Below are positions 1-11,499 of a stretch of DNA of 64,000 bases, piece by piece. Below the pieces are notes generated by a model. The model was not told where the DNA came from. It worked only from the letters and a program-made list of their open reading frames with translations, and did no database searches. The DNA is from Sympetrum striolatum (taxonomy: Eukaryota; Arthropoda; Insecta; Odonata; Libellulidae). Where the stretch lies: contig OX388343.1 of assembly GCA_947579665.1 (NCBI GenBank), forward strand, positions 93,166,254-93,230,253. Direction: 5' to 3'. The position numbers were made by a program, and so were the translations under genes. Position 1 is the stretch's first letter. Every line of letters starts with the position of its first letter.

Positions 1-599
1 ACTACATGTATATGTTTTTATGAACCATTTACTGATATACAAGACTGTACAATATATATTTTCAGTATTTTTTTTCTTTCTGGTTGAATGCTTTCTTCAG
101 TTTGAAACAGTGAATATTTTATGAACCCTTTCCTAACAATCGCTCCTATATTAATTGGTCCTAAAAGTTTGTTTTCCTATCATATAAGAATCATAACTCT
201 ATTGCTGATGTGGATATAGATCTATCTATCTCTGGTCTATATCATTTCCACCCGCAAACTCAGATTTGCATTTATATACAACAAATAATCGGTGTGTTAC
301 GATGATACGAAAAAAATGCACCAAAGTAGGGATCCTTACGTATAAAAAATAATGGAGATGAACATTTTATTTGTTACGTACATCTGAGCCCTGCAAATCC
401 GGAAAATCGATTTTATTTAGCACAGAAACGGCAAACAACCTCGCAACAAAATCGACAAATGTCTACAGAGATAATAGAGAAAAATCGATATTTCTTTAAT
501 TTACTTCCCTACTTTTCCTTCAAATTGTCATCGCAATCTCGTTTCTCGGATTTTTAATGACGCGTGTGTTTATCATTATAAGCGAATGAATTTTTGCAA
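1..599. other. AT-rich stretch without recognised features
   Basis: No open frame with coding character, no RNA gene and no repeat structure was recognised. The sequence is AT-rich with scattered short T and A runs, like the rest of the intergenic background. Confidence 0.5.
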
Positions 600-935
600 C
601 TCGCTCCGAAAGCGCGCCATTACTTGGATATCTTTGGGTAACGGAGACGCCACCTCTGAGGAAGTGTGCAATTAAGGTGCGCCAACAGAAAATAATTAAG
701 GTGAGGTCAAGTTAAGGATCGATATGAGGTGTGTCCACCTTCAAACGTTTGCTTTACTCGGGTCAGCGCGTTTCCCGCGCAATTTATTTCCTTCGCTTCC
801 TCTGAGTCGTGCGGGTAAACGAACGGGCGAGGGCGTGAGAATGCCGAAAGACGTGTATTCCACGCCAAAGAGACACCCACTTTGCAATTCTCTGACACCT
901 ACTTGTGCGCTTCGCTCACAGATGGCGCTTTTTTA
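600..935. other. CpG-rich patch in AT-rich DNA
   Basis: CpG and GC content rise abruptly here relative to both flanks. The small open frames on both strands have no recognisable domain, so I do not call a gene. At 911-927 the patch contains TTCGCTCACAGATGGCG, a motif that returns in variant form in the patches at 5.45 and 11.84 kb. It could be a regulatory element, a short unmethylated island, or an old repeat; the sequence alone does not decide. Confidence 0.4.
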
Positions 936-1228
936 AATTATGCGGCAATGTTTCATTGTTGAAAGTTTCAAATCTCATGGCTCTAAAATATTTACCAACA
1001 GAATTACCTGGATAGTGTACGTTTTTGCGATTTAGGTAATTATCTCGCTGAAGAAGGCAGTAAATTGGGAATTAATATTGCTCAAAGGTTCCAAAGATAT
1101 TTTACCATTCTTACGTTGTTGTATGACCCTTTATTAGGCGAAGTGGGCTACTCTTTCACTACTAAATGAAAAATATCAGAAATAGCGGTAACCACATAAA
1201 AATGGAGTCTCAATTTTCTTTTGCTCTT

Positions 1229-1403
1229 AATAATAATAACTTCTCTAATGGAAACAGGAAGATCCCAATTGCATCCATTTTAATAACTATTATTATTTAT
1301 AGAGACAAACAACTATTCTCTAGCCAGAAAACTAGCCGGGATTCGAACCCTGGACCTTGGCGTTAGAGTGCTAGCAAGCTAACCTCTCCGCCACCGCAGC
1401 TTC
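1229..1403 (-). mobile_element. tRNA-derived SINE, minus strand
   Basis: Read on the minus strand, a tRNA-like head (about 1403 to 1334) has a box A-like stretch (TGGCGGAGAGG, complement of 1383-1395) and a perfect box B (GGTTCGAATCC, complement of 1339-1349), the internal RNA polymerase III promoter. It is followed by AT-rich sequence with short trinucleotide runs (complement of 1284-1299 and 1230-1242), as in SINE tails. The head shares the GGTTA..GTGCTAGC-like core and the box B region with the element at 42.83 kb, so both probably belong to one family. A functional tRNA is unlikely because no clean acceptor stem closes. The 3' boundary is approximate. Confidence 0.6.
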
Positions 1404-2133
1404 CTCGTTTTGAATTATGTTTCTTGCCTAGCTTCAGTTATTTCAGAATTAGTTATTCCTTCCTTCTTGCTGACTGATAGTTTATTGCACATTTTCCAAA
1501 GCAGTATAATTTTTATAAGATCCTAATTGTAACGCTGGATTGTCTTTGCAATATTGGGGTTGAACCATCCATCAAGAGTCTTACCGCCCATGTCAATATT
1601 GCTAGTGTCATTGGGATTTAAAACCAAAGAACCATACGGAAAAGTTCTTCCACCTATCTTCGTAAGTTATACGCTTGCATTTATATTATTAATGGCATAA
1701 ACAGAGCTAAATTAGAGAGGTAAAAACAAAAGGAAAGGATTCTTATAGTCTCCTTGCATTTATTCATGTTCTCATACTGCATTTTATTAACCTTTCATTT
1801 GAACATATCAAAAATTTAGTTACTAATATTACAGTACTCTAAAACTGAATCAAACGGTCAAAATAATTACTGCCGTATATATTATTGAACAACCGTTAGT
1901 AGTAATGCCAACTGATTATTAGTACGAATGAAAAACCTTTTTTTAGATTTATTTTTATTTGTGAAACAAAGGGACAAACAATTCCTTCCATGATTACAGA
2001 TAGGTAAATGTATTTCGTATACGAATGGCTTATGCTTACTCTTTATCGAAATTCTTTTAATACAGCAGAACAATACCGGTTTGTTTATCGGTCCCCAATC
2101 TTAAGTATGTACCACGCGGACCATTAAACTCAC
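1404..2133. other. AT-rich stretch without recognised features
   Basis: No gene, RNA or repeat was recognised. The short open frames have no coding character. Confidence 0.45.
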
Positions 2134-2512
2134 GATTTTGAATCACGCGGGCAAATATTGTGGAAAATACAAAGAACTTTTTAAAAATTATTTGCTACGG
2201 CGTTCCAAAACGTTCGACCTGAACATCTTGTTTTTATAAGAAATGCTAGTAGAGCAACTTTGGCCAAGCTATACCAGAAATACAGTGTTCGATTCCGCTC
2301 AGTGTCATTACCACGACCCCTCCCCACTCCTTTCCCTCCCTTCAAAACTGCAAAGTATCGTATAAATTCTGTCATTTCTGTGTTACTAATCGCCTGAAGA
2401 TGACTGTAATAGTCGAAACCGGTCGCTTTGAATACAATATTGTGGAAAATACGGAGAACTTTTTAAAATTTATTTGCTATGGCGTTCCACAACGTTCGGC
2501 CTGAACATCTTG
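2134..2512 (+). mobile_element. Penelope-like / retrozyme-like fragment with direct repeats and a hammerhead motif
   Basis: Two direct repeats of 77 bp (2154-2230 and 2436-2512, about 90% identical by eye) flank about 200 bp that includes a C-rich stretch (2315-2341). A hammerhead-like ribozyme (2379-2436) lies just before the second repeat. Weaker similarity between copies extends back to 2134 (GATTTTGAAT) and 2425 (GCTTTGAAT). Position 2425 is the base immediately after the predicted ribozyme cleavage site, so the first copy seems to begin where a self-cleaved RNA would begin. No protein is encoded. Penelope-like elements and retrozymes are known to carry hammerheads in their terminal repeats; assignment to that group is an inference. 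Confidence 0.55.
2379..2436 (+). ncRNA. Hammerhead-like ribozyme motif 1
   Basis: The core reads CTGAAGA (2394-2400, CUGANGA), then one T, stem II GACT/AGTC (2402-2405 with 2411-2414) closed by a 5-nt loop, GAAA (2415-2418), the short stem III ACC/GGT and GTC (2422-2424), after which cleavage would occur. Stem I can form from CG/GC next to the core plus an outer helix TGTGTT/AATACA (2379-2384 with 2431-2436, one G-U pair). Stem III has no loop, so activity would probably need a dimer, as proposed for the minimal hammerheads of Penelope-like elements. The extra U between A9 and stem II departs from the textbook core and may weaken it. Confidence 0.5.
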
Positions 2513-3714
2513 ATTTTATCGCTAACCATTTCTTTGAGTACAAATGCATATTATAATTACGCCATCATTGTTGTAATGTGATTTTTAAAGTTTGTTGGTG
2601 ACACGGCTAAAATTCGGAAAAAAGGAAAGGGTGCAGTGAACATAAAAATAGTAAATAATGCCCACAATGTTTACAAGGACAGCAATAACTTCTCAGGAAC
2701 CATCAGTATCCTGAAAGCCATCGGTTGGCGACTGCTGATATATATTTCAAACCGAGGCCTTTAATTAACATGTGTACTACCATAATACTGCATCCAGTTA
2801 CGTCGGAATACTGTTTAAAGCACCAACAGTACAACTACTTTAATTCAGGTACCACAGTGACGTAATTAATGGCCATTTGTCGTCCATCATGAGATAACGA
2901 GAAGAGGGCAACGAAATAAACTCGGGCACCGTGTAATTTCGGGCGTCAGCCCATTTCCTAAGGTAAATGAGTTAATTAATTCATCAATTAATCTTATGAT
3001 ATCCAATTCTACAGTTTTCTGTTTCCCAACCCTTATTCGTTTAGGGGAGTAATCTCCGTTCCGACTAAATTATAAGTGTACGCTCTAATCTCCTAATCTC
3101 TAACGAAGTTTATTCTGAAGAAAAAATCAAATAATTTTGCGTCTCTTTAATTATTTTTATTGGGTACTATTGTTTTTATTAGATAGAATTAGTTTTATAA
3201 GATACAACTATTATTACTAGTAATCGCTCAGTGGTCGAAATTCGACCATAATTCATTGAATTTTTAAATCTGTACGTTTTTGAGGTTCTTTTGTCAAAGA
3301 GTATACCTATATAATCATTGCTTATAATTTATTTCATTATTTTTCTATTACGTCAGCTGTGAGCGTATTCAAATGCGTCATTATAGTGTGTTGTTTGCCT
3401 TAATTCCCTTCAATAAATGTTAAATTATAACTTTAGAAAAATAAATAAATACTATTAAAGCTTGTAGCTTTATTAATTTTTTGATACAATTCATTGTCAT
3501 TTTTAAATTTAAAGATTGATTTCCAAAACAAATTTCGTAAAATCGCCGTAATTATATCCCTGTTATTTATTAATCAGTTAGCGATTGTTGGCATCTCGGT
3601 TAATTGCTCTCTTTCCATAATTTCTGACATGAGTCCCTACCGTTAATTTGGTTTGGATGTAAAATCCCCGTGTATTCTAATGTGAAAACGCATAAGCTCG
3701 AATTCAACAATCGC
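2513..3714. other. AT-rich stretch without recognised features
   Basis: Nothing gene-like is visible. Several TAATTA-type homeodomain core strings occur (for example around 2960-2995), but they are expected by chance in DNA this AT-rich. Confidence 0.4.
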
Positions 3715-4010
3715 CTTGGTCGCCAGGGGGACTGGTTTGTTTACTACGAAGAAATTTCACAACATTTTCGTTCATTTTGCCAGAGTTCTCGTAATTTCGA
3801 CGCGAATACTATATTCTACGACCAAAATAAGAGTCTCTATCCAATTCCCTTTCTTTTGGTATAAATCTCGATTTCGTACTACAATTATTTCTGATCTAAT
3901 TCTGCAAAAGAAAAAATGTCTGCAATCGATCAAAATGAGCTTTGCGTGTATTTCTTATGAGAGACGATTATACTGGTCCAGAGTCGAACCAAGGATATTT
4001 GGACAAAGAT
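3715..4010 (+). repeat. Unclassified dispersed repeat, copy A
   Basis: This ~300-bp segment aligns by eye with 57040-57330 and more weakly with 16255-16480, all in the same orientation. Shared landmarks in order are an AGGGGGAC.GGTTGTTTA-like start, CACAACATTTTCGT, a CTCGTAATTTC stretch, CTACGACCAAAATAAG and a TTTGCGTGTATTTCTTATG block. No convincing protein is encoded; the small open frames inside are incidental. The element class is unknown. Confidence 0.55.
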
Positions 4011-5389
4011 ATTAGCTTTCTGCACTCCATCTCTATATAAACTTTAACTATGCCAAATCTCAAACTCCTCCGTTCGCGCAATATCCGTAAAAAGGGATCG
4101 TGCGTAAATATATTTGCTAAAGTTTTTACAGTATTCAGCTGGGCTATTTTAAGGAAGATTTTTCTACTCTCTGATCTCAATTAAAATTGTTTTTGCACAT
4201 TTGATATGAAAACTGACATTTTCAAATATTGAAACTGGTAGAAATATGGATCGATTTAGCTTTTAACTTCAGAGCAAATACTTTGATGTATCTTAACTGC
4301 TTTTTATAGGAATTAAAAATAAGTTTAATCTATATTGAAAGCAATCCATTATCGGGGAATCAGTATGTGCTTCAATTAATTCTTCCTTTATGTGCTTGGA
4401 TAACTTTAACCTTACTTTAAAATATGTTGAGAAACTATGAAAATGTGTCTGTTAAAAGTTTTAAAACGGGAAACGATAGATTGAGATCACTTATTTGAAT
4501 TAACGTGTATTTTCTTTGATAATTAACAAATAGTTACAAATTTTAACGAATACAAATGTTGAGAATTCCTAAATCTTTATCCCTCACTTGTCGCAACCAT
4601 AACTAATTATATTTGTGATAATACAGCAGTAGACGAGTTAATTCGGAAGATGAGAAAGGCATTTACATATTACATTTAGATTTTCGTAGCATTAATATAA
4701 AGAGAGCAATCACATCAAAGAGATAACTGAAAATACAGTTAATTACAATAAATGTTAATTTATGACTCGGCGTTGACTCTTCTGTAATTAATAGGAAATT
4801 CATCGTTTTAGAAGTAATTAGCAAAAAGTTACGTTTGTATTGCAGTAAAGTTTTTAAAACAATTTCGGAAAATCTTGATTAAGTATGTTAAGGCATATGC
4901 GTTGCTAATTAGGCATTTAATGGACCAACTAGACTTAGTTCAGTAGGTAACGAACTGTTTCAAATACACTGTTTATTATTTGATAATTAAGCAATGCAGT
5001 TTGTTATGATTTGATCTAATTACGCATACAATTGTATGAATTCAATCATTATTATTTTACGTATGAAGGATGTAATATTAAAAAAATACAAAACAATAAA
5101 GGAAAATGTACGGAACACGTGGTCTATTGTTCTATATATATACGTGCATAAAAAATTATATTATAAGATTACGGTGTTGGCTTAAACGTTATTATATAGA
5201 GCCTGTCTGCGGTTTCCACGACTGCTCTAGAAAACCGCCGACTATTCTTGGCATCAAAACCTCCGTGTTTTCTTCATTTTAGTATAAAGTCAAAGCTTCA
5301 TCTGTAGCAAATATTTTAGTAATTCCTAGTCTCCCTCTCGAGCCCTCGAGTCATTTCTGTACTCCAGTAAATTAACCTCTAAATAGAAA
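4011..5389. other. AT-rich stretch without recognised features
   Basis: No gene, structured RNA or repeat was recognised in this AT-rich stretch. Confidence 0.4.
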
Positions 5390-6370
5390 ATACGCGGACG
5401 ATCATGTGTGCGCAATTTATATTTAAACCCACGCGGAGCGGCTCTTGCAGCCTTTCGAGTGCGTTCACAGATGGCGTCTCCGGCGCCTGACCCCATTGCC
5501 GCCTCCGTAGACGCTAGCATTCCACACGGTAATACGCGGAAATGTAGAGAAAACTCGGAATTCCTAACTCCGAGGCGGGCGAGGAGGAGGCTCGTGTTCC
5601 AATGGAATTCACAGTGCGTAATCACTCTTTGTGATCTCGAAAAAAACCGCCATTTTTCCAAGCAATCCGAATTATCGCGGAGAAAGAGGATCGCCATGAC
5701 GACGGGTTGCGAGGACACCGAATGCAATATTAATGCAAACCCGCTTTGAAAGAGATTAAGGCGCCTGTTTAGCGTGCTATTTAGCGCGGTGCCGCTAACA
5801 CTTTCCGGTATCCGTGCTCTAACTGGAGGACGCACCGGCAGAAGGGGGAGAAGCGACGTCGCGCGAATCAAAAATTATGAGTCCACGACGTGTGCGGAGG
5901 GCGTCCTTCGACGTCATCTGCGTTTTCGCGGGTCGTTTGCCTCCAGATAAGAGATTCAATCGTTTTACGACTGCTGGTGCCATCTCGTTAAGTGGGCTTG
6001 AAATATGCTCTTTTTTAGGTTTTCGTATTGTTTTTTTATTCTGCGACCCCCTTCTCTTTCCGCCGCTCGCATTTCCTTTGTTTGTGGTCCTGATTCCTCC
6101 GTGGGCGAAGTCCCTTCCAAATCGTAAACATCAACCGTTTTTGCACCTCTTCTTTCTAATTAGACAATGGGAATCATTCGGCCGGCCGCCGCATTAGCGC
6201 GCCCCCTCTTGTCGCCGCCCTGAGCCGTCTGCCGCACTCCTATGGCCGGCCCTGACGATAGATTCCGGAAATCGATTTGAAGAGAGAGTTGCCAAAGCGG
6301 TCGTTTCCGATGAAGGAGGTCGATGGCAGATGAAGGATCGCTACCTATTTAAAACGCCCTCTTGCGGAAG
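5390..6370. other. CpG-rich island of about 1 kb
   Basis: This is the strongest GC and CpG rise in the first half of the window. It includes TTCACAGATGGCGTCTCC (5465-5482), a variant of the motif at 911-927, and CTAATTAGACAATGG near 6157, which combines a homeodomain core with a SOX-like ACAATG. Long open frames occur on both strands (5326-5871 minus, 5408-5749 plus), as expected where TA-rich stop codons are rare, but neither translation has recognisable domains. A distal promoter, enhancer or unrecognised first exon are all possible. Confidence 0.4.
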
Positions 6371-6940
6371 ATAGTCGTGTATTGACGAAAATTTTGCATT
6401 CCGTGTTCGATTATAAATTCTATTTTTATACATTTTGTCATTCCATAGTAATTCTTGCTCTTCTAAAGCCTTTTATTATGTATGTTTGATTCGAAACTTT
6501 CACCGTTTGTCGGCGAATGGCATTTCAAAAGAGGTATTCGTGATAAGGAGTTAAGCAGCTGTAGAATTTAAATCAGAGGGAACGCTATAACTAAGAATGG
6601 AATTTAAAAGAAATTCAGTCAGTCATTCAACATAAGCGGATATTATTTATACCATTTTAATCATCTTCTCTTACTGCACTTCCTCTTCCTACCGAAATAT
6701 ACTCAAGTACCACTTTGCGAATTTATGTTCTTTTCATAGAAAAATGGAATTCTTCATCCTCTGTGAATAAAAATTCAACCTATTTATTGAGACTTCTTAA
6801 TAATAACAAACATGGTGAAAGATACATCTCATTGTACAGTTAATTTTTTTGAATAATGAAATTATGAACTTTAATGCCTATTTTTTTATCACTGACCTAG
6901 GATAATGTATGTATTTTTTTGTTCGGGACAAATATTGGAG
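6371..6940. other. AT-rich stretch without recognised features
   Basis: No supported feature was seen between the CpG-rich island and the tRNA-like sequence. Confidence 0.4.
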
Positions 6941-7017
6941 GGCTCCCGGATAGTCATGTGGACAGCGCGTTCGCCTTTGGTGAAAGCGGTCCCGGGTTCG
7001 AATCCCGGTGGGAGCCA
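6941..7017 (+). repeat. tRNA-like sequence (pseudo-tRNA or SINE head)
   Basis: The ends GGCTCCC (6941-6947) and GGGAGCC (7010-7016) pair perfectly, and a T arm CCGGG-TTCGAAT-CCCGG (6992-7008) contains a perfect box B. A D-like arm GTC/GAC follows TA at 6951. The spacing is wrong for a working tRNA: three extra bases precede the U8-A9 position, one base separates the T arm from the acceptor strand, and no regular 5-bp anticodon stem with a U33 loop forms. It is best read as a tRNA pseudogene or the head of a SINE. No SINE body was recognised downstream. Confidence 0.55.
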
Positions 7018-10000
7018 ATGTGCGAAATGACCTAAGCTGTCGAAGCACTTTTAGCAATCCTACTACTTAGAAATATTGGAAATTTATTAGAATAAATTCA
7101 TTGCATATTTCGCAGGGTTTTTACAGCACGACCGTTTGTGAATAATTTAGTCATCAAGTGTAGTTTTAAAAAATAATTTAGTCGAAACCAACCGTGCTTA
7201 ATTAGCACTGAGTGATGAGTTTAAACTGTGGATTTAATTAACCAATTACATCGTAATTAGGGATTCATCAATTATATATAGTAATTGAAAATATTTTTTG
7301 CAACATTAAGTTTATTACCTAGTATAGAAAATCACTACCCACCTGGTTACAATTAATCATTAATTAGTTGATTTATGGAGTTATACAATAAATTTTACAT
7401 TTTAAAAGACAGCTTGTTTACTTAAAATGCACCGTTATTTAAGATACATTGATATAGAGCATGTCTATCAATGCTTAACTTTCCCAATGTTTCCTAATCC
7501 TATGGAGAAGGTTTCTTCTAAATTGTTAGATCATTGTTTCAGCGTCTAATATTGATCTGAAAACTGGATCCATATTAGCGTTAATTTTAGATTTTATAGG
7601 GAATTATGCCTTGGAGAATACACAGAATGTTAGCTTCCAGAAACCAAGTCACCGTAGTCCATTTATACCACATTCCGAAGAACTTATAAACGTAAAGCAT
7701 CACTTCCCGTACACATGCTGTCAAGGTCAGAGAGAGAATATTTAAAGTTTTTAAAGAGAATAACAAACCATTATCCTCACTTGTCCTCATAAAATATGCA
7801 CTCGATTTTCATTCACAAAGGGCAACGAGTAATTTCGACGAAAATGTCAACCGCAATTAATTTCTCCAATGATCCATGTCACCGCCGATGATTGGTAATT
7901 ACAGAATATGATCCGGGTACTTCATCGAATATTATAAATGTCATCCGAATGTGAGGACTTCTACAACCTGTGAAACACGAGAAAAATCCGACAGTTTACC
8001 TTCTTTTGTTATCTTTGTTGGTCGGTTTATTGCCTCTCTAGTCATAAAATAATATTCCCTAATGAGGATGTGTAGTTTTTTACGTGGTAACTTCTCATAC
8101 GTGTCTGCCTTGAAAGATTTCAGCTGTGTGAATTATGTTTATAACTATTGACTCACATTTAGACATTTTCCTAATCAGTTAATATGTTTTCCCGATGAAA
8201 TTGTTTAATACTCCCCGTTTAAATTGTTACCTCGCTCTTCCGGTTTTCCTAACAATCAATCTTGGTGTCGATTGTTGCAACGTTACATTGAATAAGTACC
8301 AAAAACCGTTTGATTGTTTAACTTTCACTAATTAAAAATGCAACATTGTTGAAGATTTTATAATGGGACTTACTAACTGCATATATTGGGCATTGAGTAT
8401 TATTTTCTCTCCATTAAATGCCACCTTGTGAGTTCGATGTTTCGCTTACTTTCCGAAGCCTATAAAAGGTATATGAAAGAATGAAGGAGGATGAGATTGA
8501 TTGCATCATGCTATCAAAATACGCGATAAATTTCCCAGCATTAATAAACGTTATATGGGTAGTAGAATGTGTTATCTTCTTCAGTGGCCGAGATAAGCAG
8601 ATGCCTGGCGTTTTTCTACCAGTTTCTTAAATTATTTCATTTTTATCGGTAATTTAACTTCTTTAACGTTAAAATGTTTCTGAAACTTGCTGTAATACAT
8701 TCATCGGTATTGATTTACCTTTATTTCTCTTTGCTGTCAGTATTATCATTTTACTATTCATTAACTTTATATTGTATTAGAATGATATTTTTTATTATTT
8801 TCTTTATCACTATAATCTAAAAGAATAGTTGCATATGGATGATAAAAATGTCTACAGTTTGTTATCCCGTAAAATGAGGCTATGGCTGAGTGTTTTCAGA
8901 AAAGAGGCGCGTGAAGAATAGGAATTGGTGAATGTCTGTTGTGTCCTTGCGTATCTAGAAAAGGCAATAGAGCGTGCGATAGCAACGTGTGTATGTATGT
9001 CACATTTTCTGCTGCTCAGGTGTCCGCAACCTACGACCTACCGCGAAATTTACGATAACGAACCTATGCGATCCCAAAAGTGCTTAAAAAGCCCTTTGCA
9101 ATAAATCAACCAATTGTGCGCTCAAAAACTTTCAAATGTCTACGTTTCAGCCATTTACTATCTTCAAAGAATAGCTAATGCTTATCTTTTACATATCTCT
9201 ACACTATGTAACCTCATACAAGCAAAGAAAATAGCACTATAACGCACAACTTAGGGACGTGATGACTTCATAATTCACTTTCTCGTTTAAAAGGGTCAAT
9301 TTATGCAAATCGGAGTGAAGCTGTCCACTCTCACACCGCGAATATGTTATGTGCCGCGTAATCTATGTTGGATTCAATTGTTAATACTAGACATGGCCTT
9401 TATGGCGGGTAATTCTTAATTGGTAATTCAACTGCCTCTTGCTTTTGAACAACTCAGCTTAAAGGCATTACTCACGAAAAATCCTGAGGAGTGAGGCAAT
9501 GGACAAGGTGAGGATTGAGGTAGTTTGCCCACTTTGTCAGTGTGATACGTTCAGAACGGAAAAACTCAACATTACTGCTGCACAATCACCCTAAGAAAAT
9601 TAATTTTTCATGGCATCCAATAAGGAAGAAAGAAATTAGTAAAAGACTCATATATATCTTGGCAGCTTTTATGTTTACTCCACCACGAAAACAATAAAAC
9701 TAAAGTAGATGAAAGATGCATTTTTCTCTATCCTCCACCAAAGGCCAAATGAAAATTATTCCTTCCCTCAAGATATGGTAACCGTAGCTAGCGGTTCAGA
9801 ATATTTACTTCTATTTCATTATTCAAAAGTACTGCGTAATAACATTCGGATTTTTTCATTTTTTTCTTTGTTTCAAAGCTTTTCCCTTACCTGCTTAATC
9901 TTTTTTTTGTCCAGAGTTGACCAATGAGAAATATAAAGAATTAATATTCATGAGCATAGACTTCAGTGTAATCAAAATCAGCTTTTAAATATATTTACTG

Positions 10001-11499
10001 AAATAAATGTGTTTAAGATGTAAATAAATTAATGACACGTTTCCCTCTATTTCGCTGCAAAACAGAAATGAAAAATATTCCATCCTTTACGTTTAAGATT
10101 GGTTAAGAATGATTGGTTAAGTGACACTTCGCAGAATGGTTTTAGTAATTCATTTTAATGAAAACCCCTTAATCTCATAAAACCATTTTCACATCGAGGT
10201 CAATTCTAAATAATGACGAATCAATGTTAATTTTATAATTATTTAGACTTCATAGAACTCCTTAGTTATCAGATGTGAGCTTGTAACTTAGTTCAAAGCA
10301 AATCAGTCCCGTTTATGTGAAAAGAACAAAGTTGTCCGCTGCCATTCCGTGGAAAAAAATCATTATTAACACCGTTTTCTTCTCTATTAACTTTGATTTG
10401 GGCTAACGCGCTGTTGTGAAGTTTTATTCGTTCCATAAAAGTGGGCGTCGGGAGAAACGTTAAGAGGCACTGCCCTAGGTCATGGGTCTCCCCCACGACC
10501 AATTTCACCTCTTTCCGTGGCCCCTTTCCGAATATGTCACTTATCGTTTGGGGTATTCCCGTACTCCGAACAACATCAACATGGGAGGCGACGCACAATT
10601 GCGAACGCGGAATGATTTGAGAATTTAATTACCCTTTCGTCTTGCCAAGAATGTGTTGTGAGAAAATACTTTGGTTTCACTCATCAGCCTCCTCTCGAGA
10701 ATCTCCTATACTGAAACAGAGCTATATTTTGAAATCTTCCTCTTTTTGGTTAGGGTCAGACCACTTTCTACCTGCTCCTCAACTTTATTCTACCACGAAA
10801 GAGAGTACTTATCATGTAAGATGATATTTACTCATGTTATTATTCATAATATTATCTATTTATGTTTTGTCTCACAATTTCGAAATCTGGTTGTGTGTGA
10901 ATATTGCTATGATTCATTATACACTATTTATATTTATTTAGACTATATATTTTCAATGTGCATAGTGATATTCATTGTTTTAATTTTTAATTTGTTATGT
11001 TAATGAAAATTCAATACTGCTCCATGAATATCTTTTCTGAATTCTTAAGAAGTTTTGGAGGCATCAATTCTTCTTCGCCTTATTTATTAAATACCGATAG
11101 AATTTGAAAGCAACTTTCTCCGTTGCTATCACAATTATAATCACAAATAACATATAGGTGATAACTCTCTATACAATTGTAGTTTTGCGATGATTGAAAG
11201 AAAGGCAAACACTTTGTTAGCAATATATTTTTGGCATAATAATTAATATATATTATAGGACTTGAAATCTCAACAATAACCATGGTAATTACTATAAACC
11301 GAATAGTAATAGTCGTCTATCAGAAAATAATACCATTGTTTGATTTAATGGGCTGATATTCAACAATGCGGGGAAGCATTTGACTGTGACTGCTATTAAT
11401 ACAACAATGTCCTTGACTGACTTTATTAATCCTCAGAAATAAAGATATTGTAAACGTCATTCTTACATTAATTAAATCCTTAATACCTCCAACTGCCGG
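7018..11499. other. Gene-poor AT-rich stretch
   Basis: No gene is supported. Around 7190-7370 TAATTA-type cores cluster, including a GTGCT..AGCAC imperfect palindrome centred on TAATT (7194-7208). A mild GC rise lies near 10440-10600, with an open frame on the minus strand (10293-10598) whose peptide resembles no family I know. Nothing else stands out. Confidence 0.4.

Noticed and set aside
1334..1403. Functional tRNA gene on the minus strand
   Set aside because: Boxes A and B are present, but the acceptor and anticodon stems do not close, and SINE-like sequence follows.
5326..5871. 181-codon open frame, minus strand
   Set aside because: It is a by-product of high GC and few stop codons. 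A shorter frame is open on the other strand, no domain is visible, and no splice or promoter signals support it.
7190..7370. Homeodomain-site cluster as a confident enhancer
   Set aside because: TAATTA words are expected to be frequent in DNA of this composition; no other support was found.
10293..10598. 101-codon open frame, minus strand
   Set aside because: No recognised motif and no strong codon bias; only a mild local GC rise.
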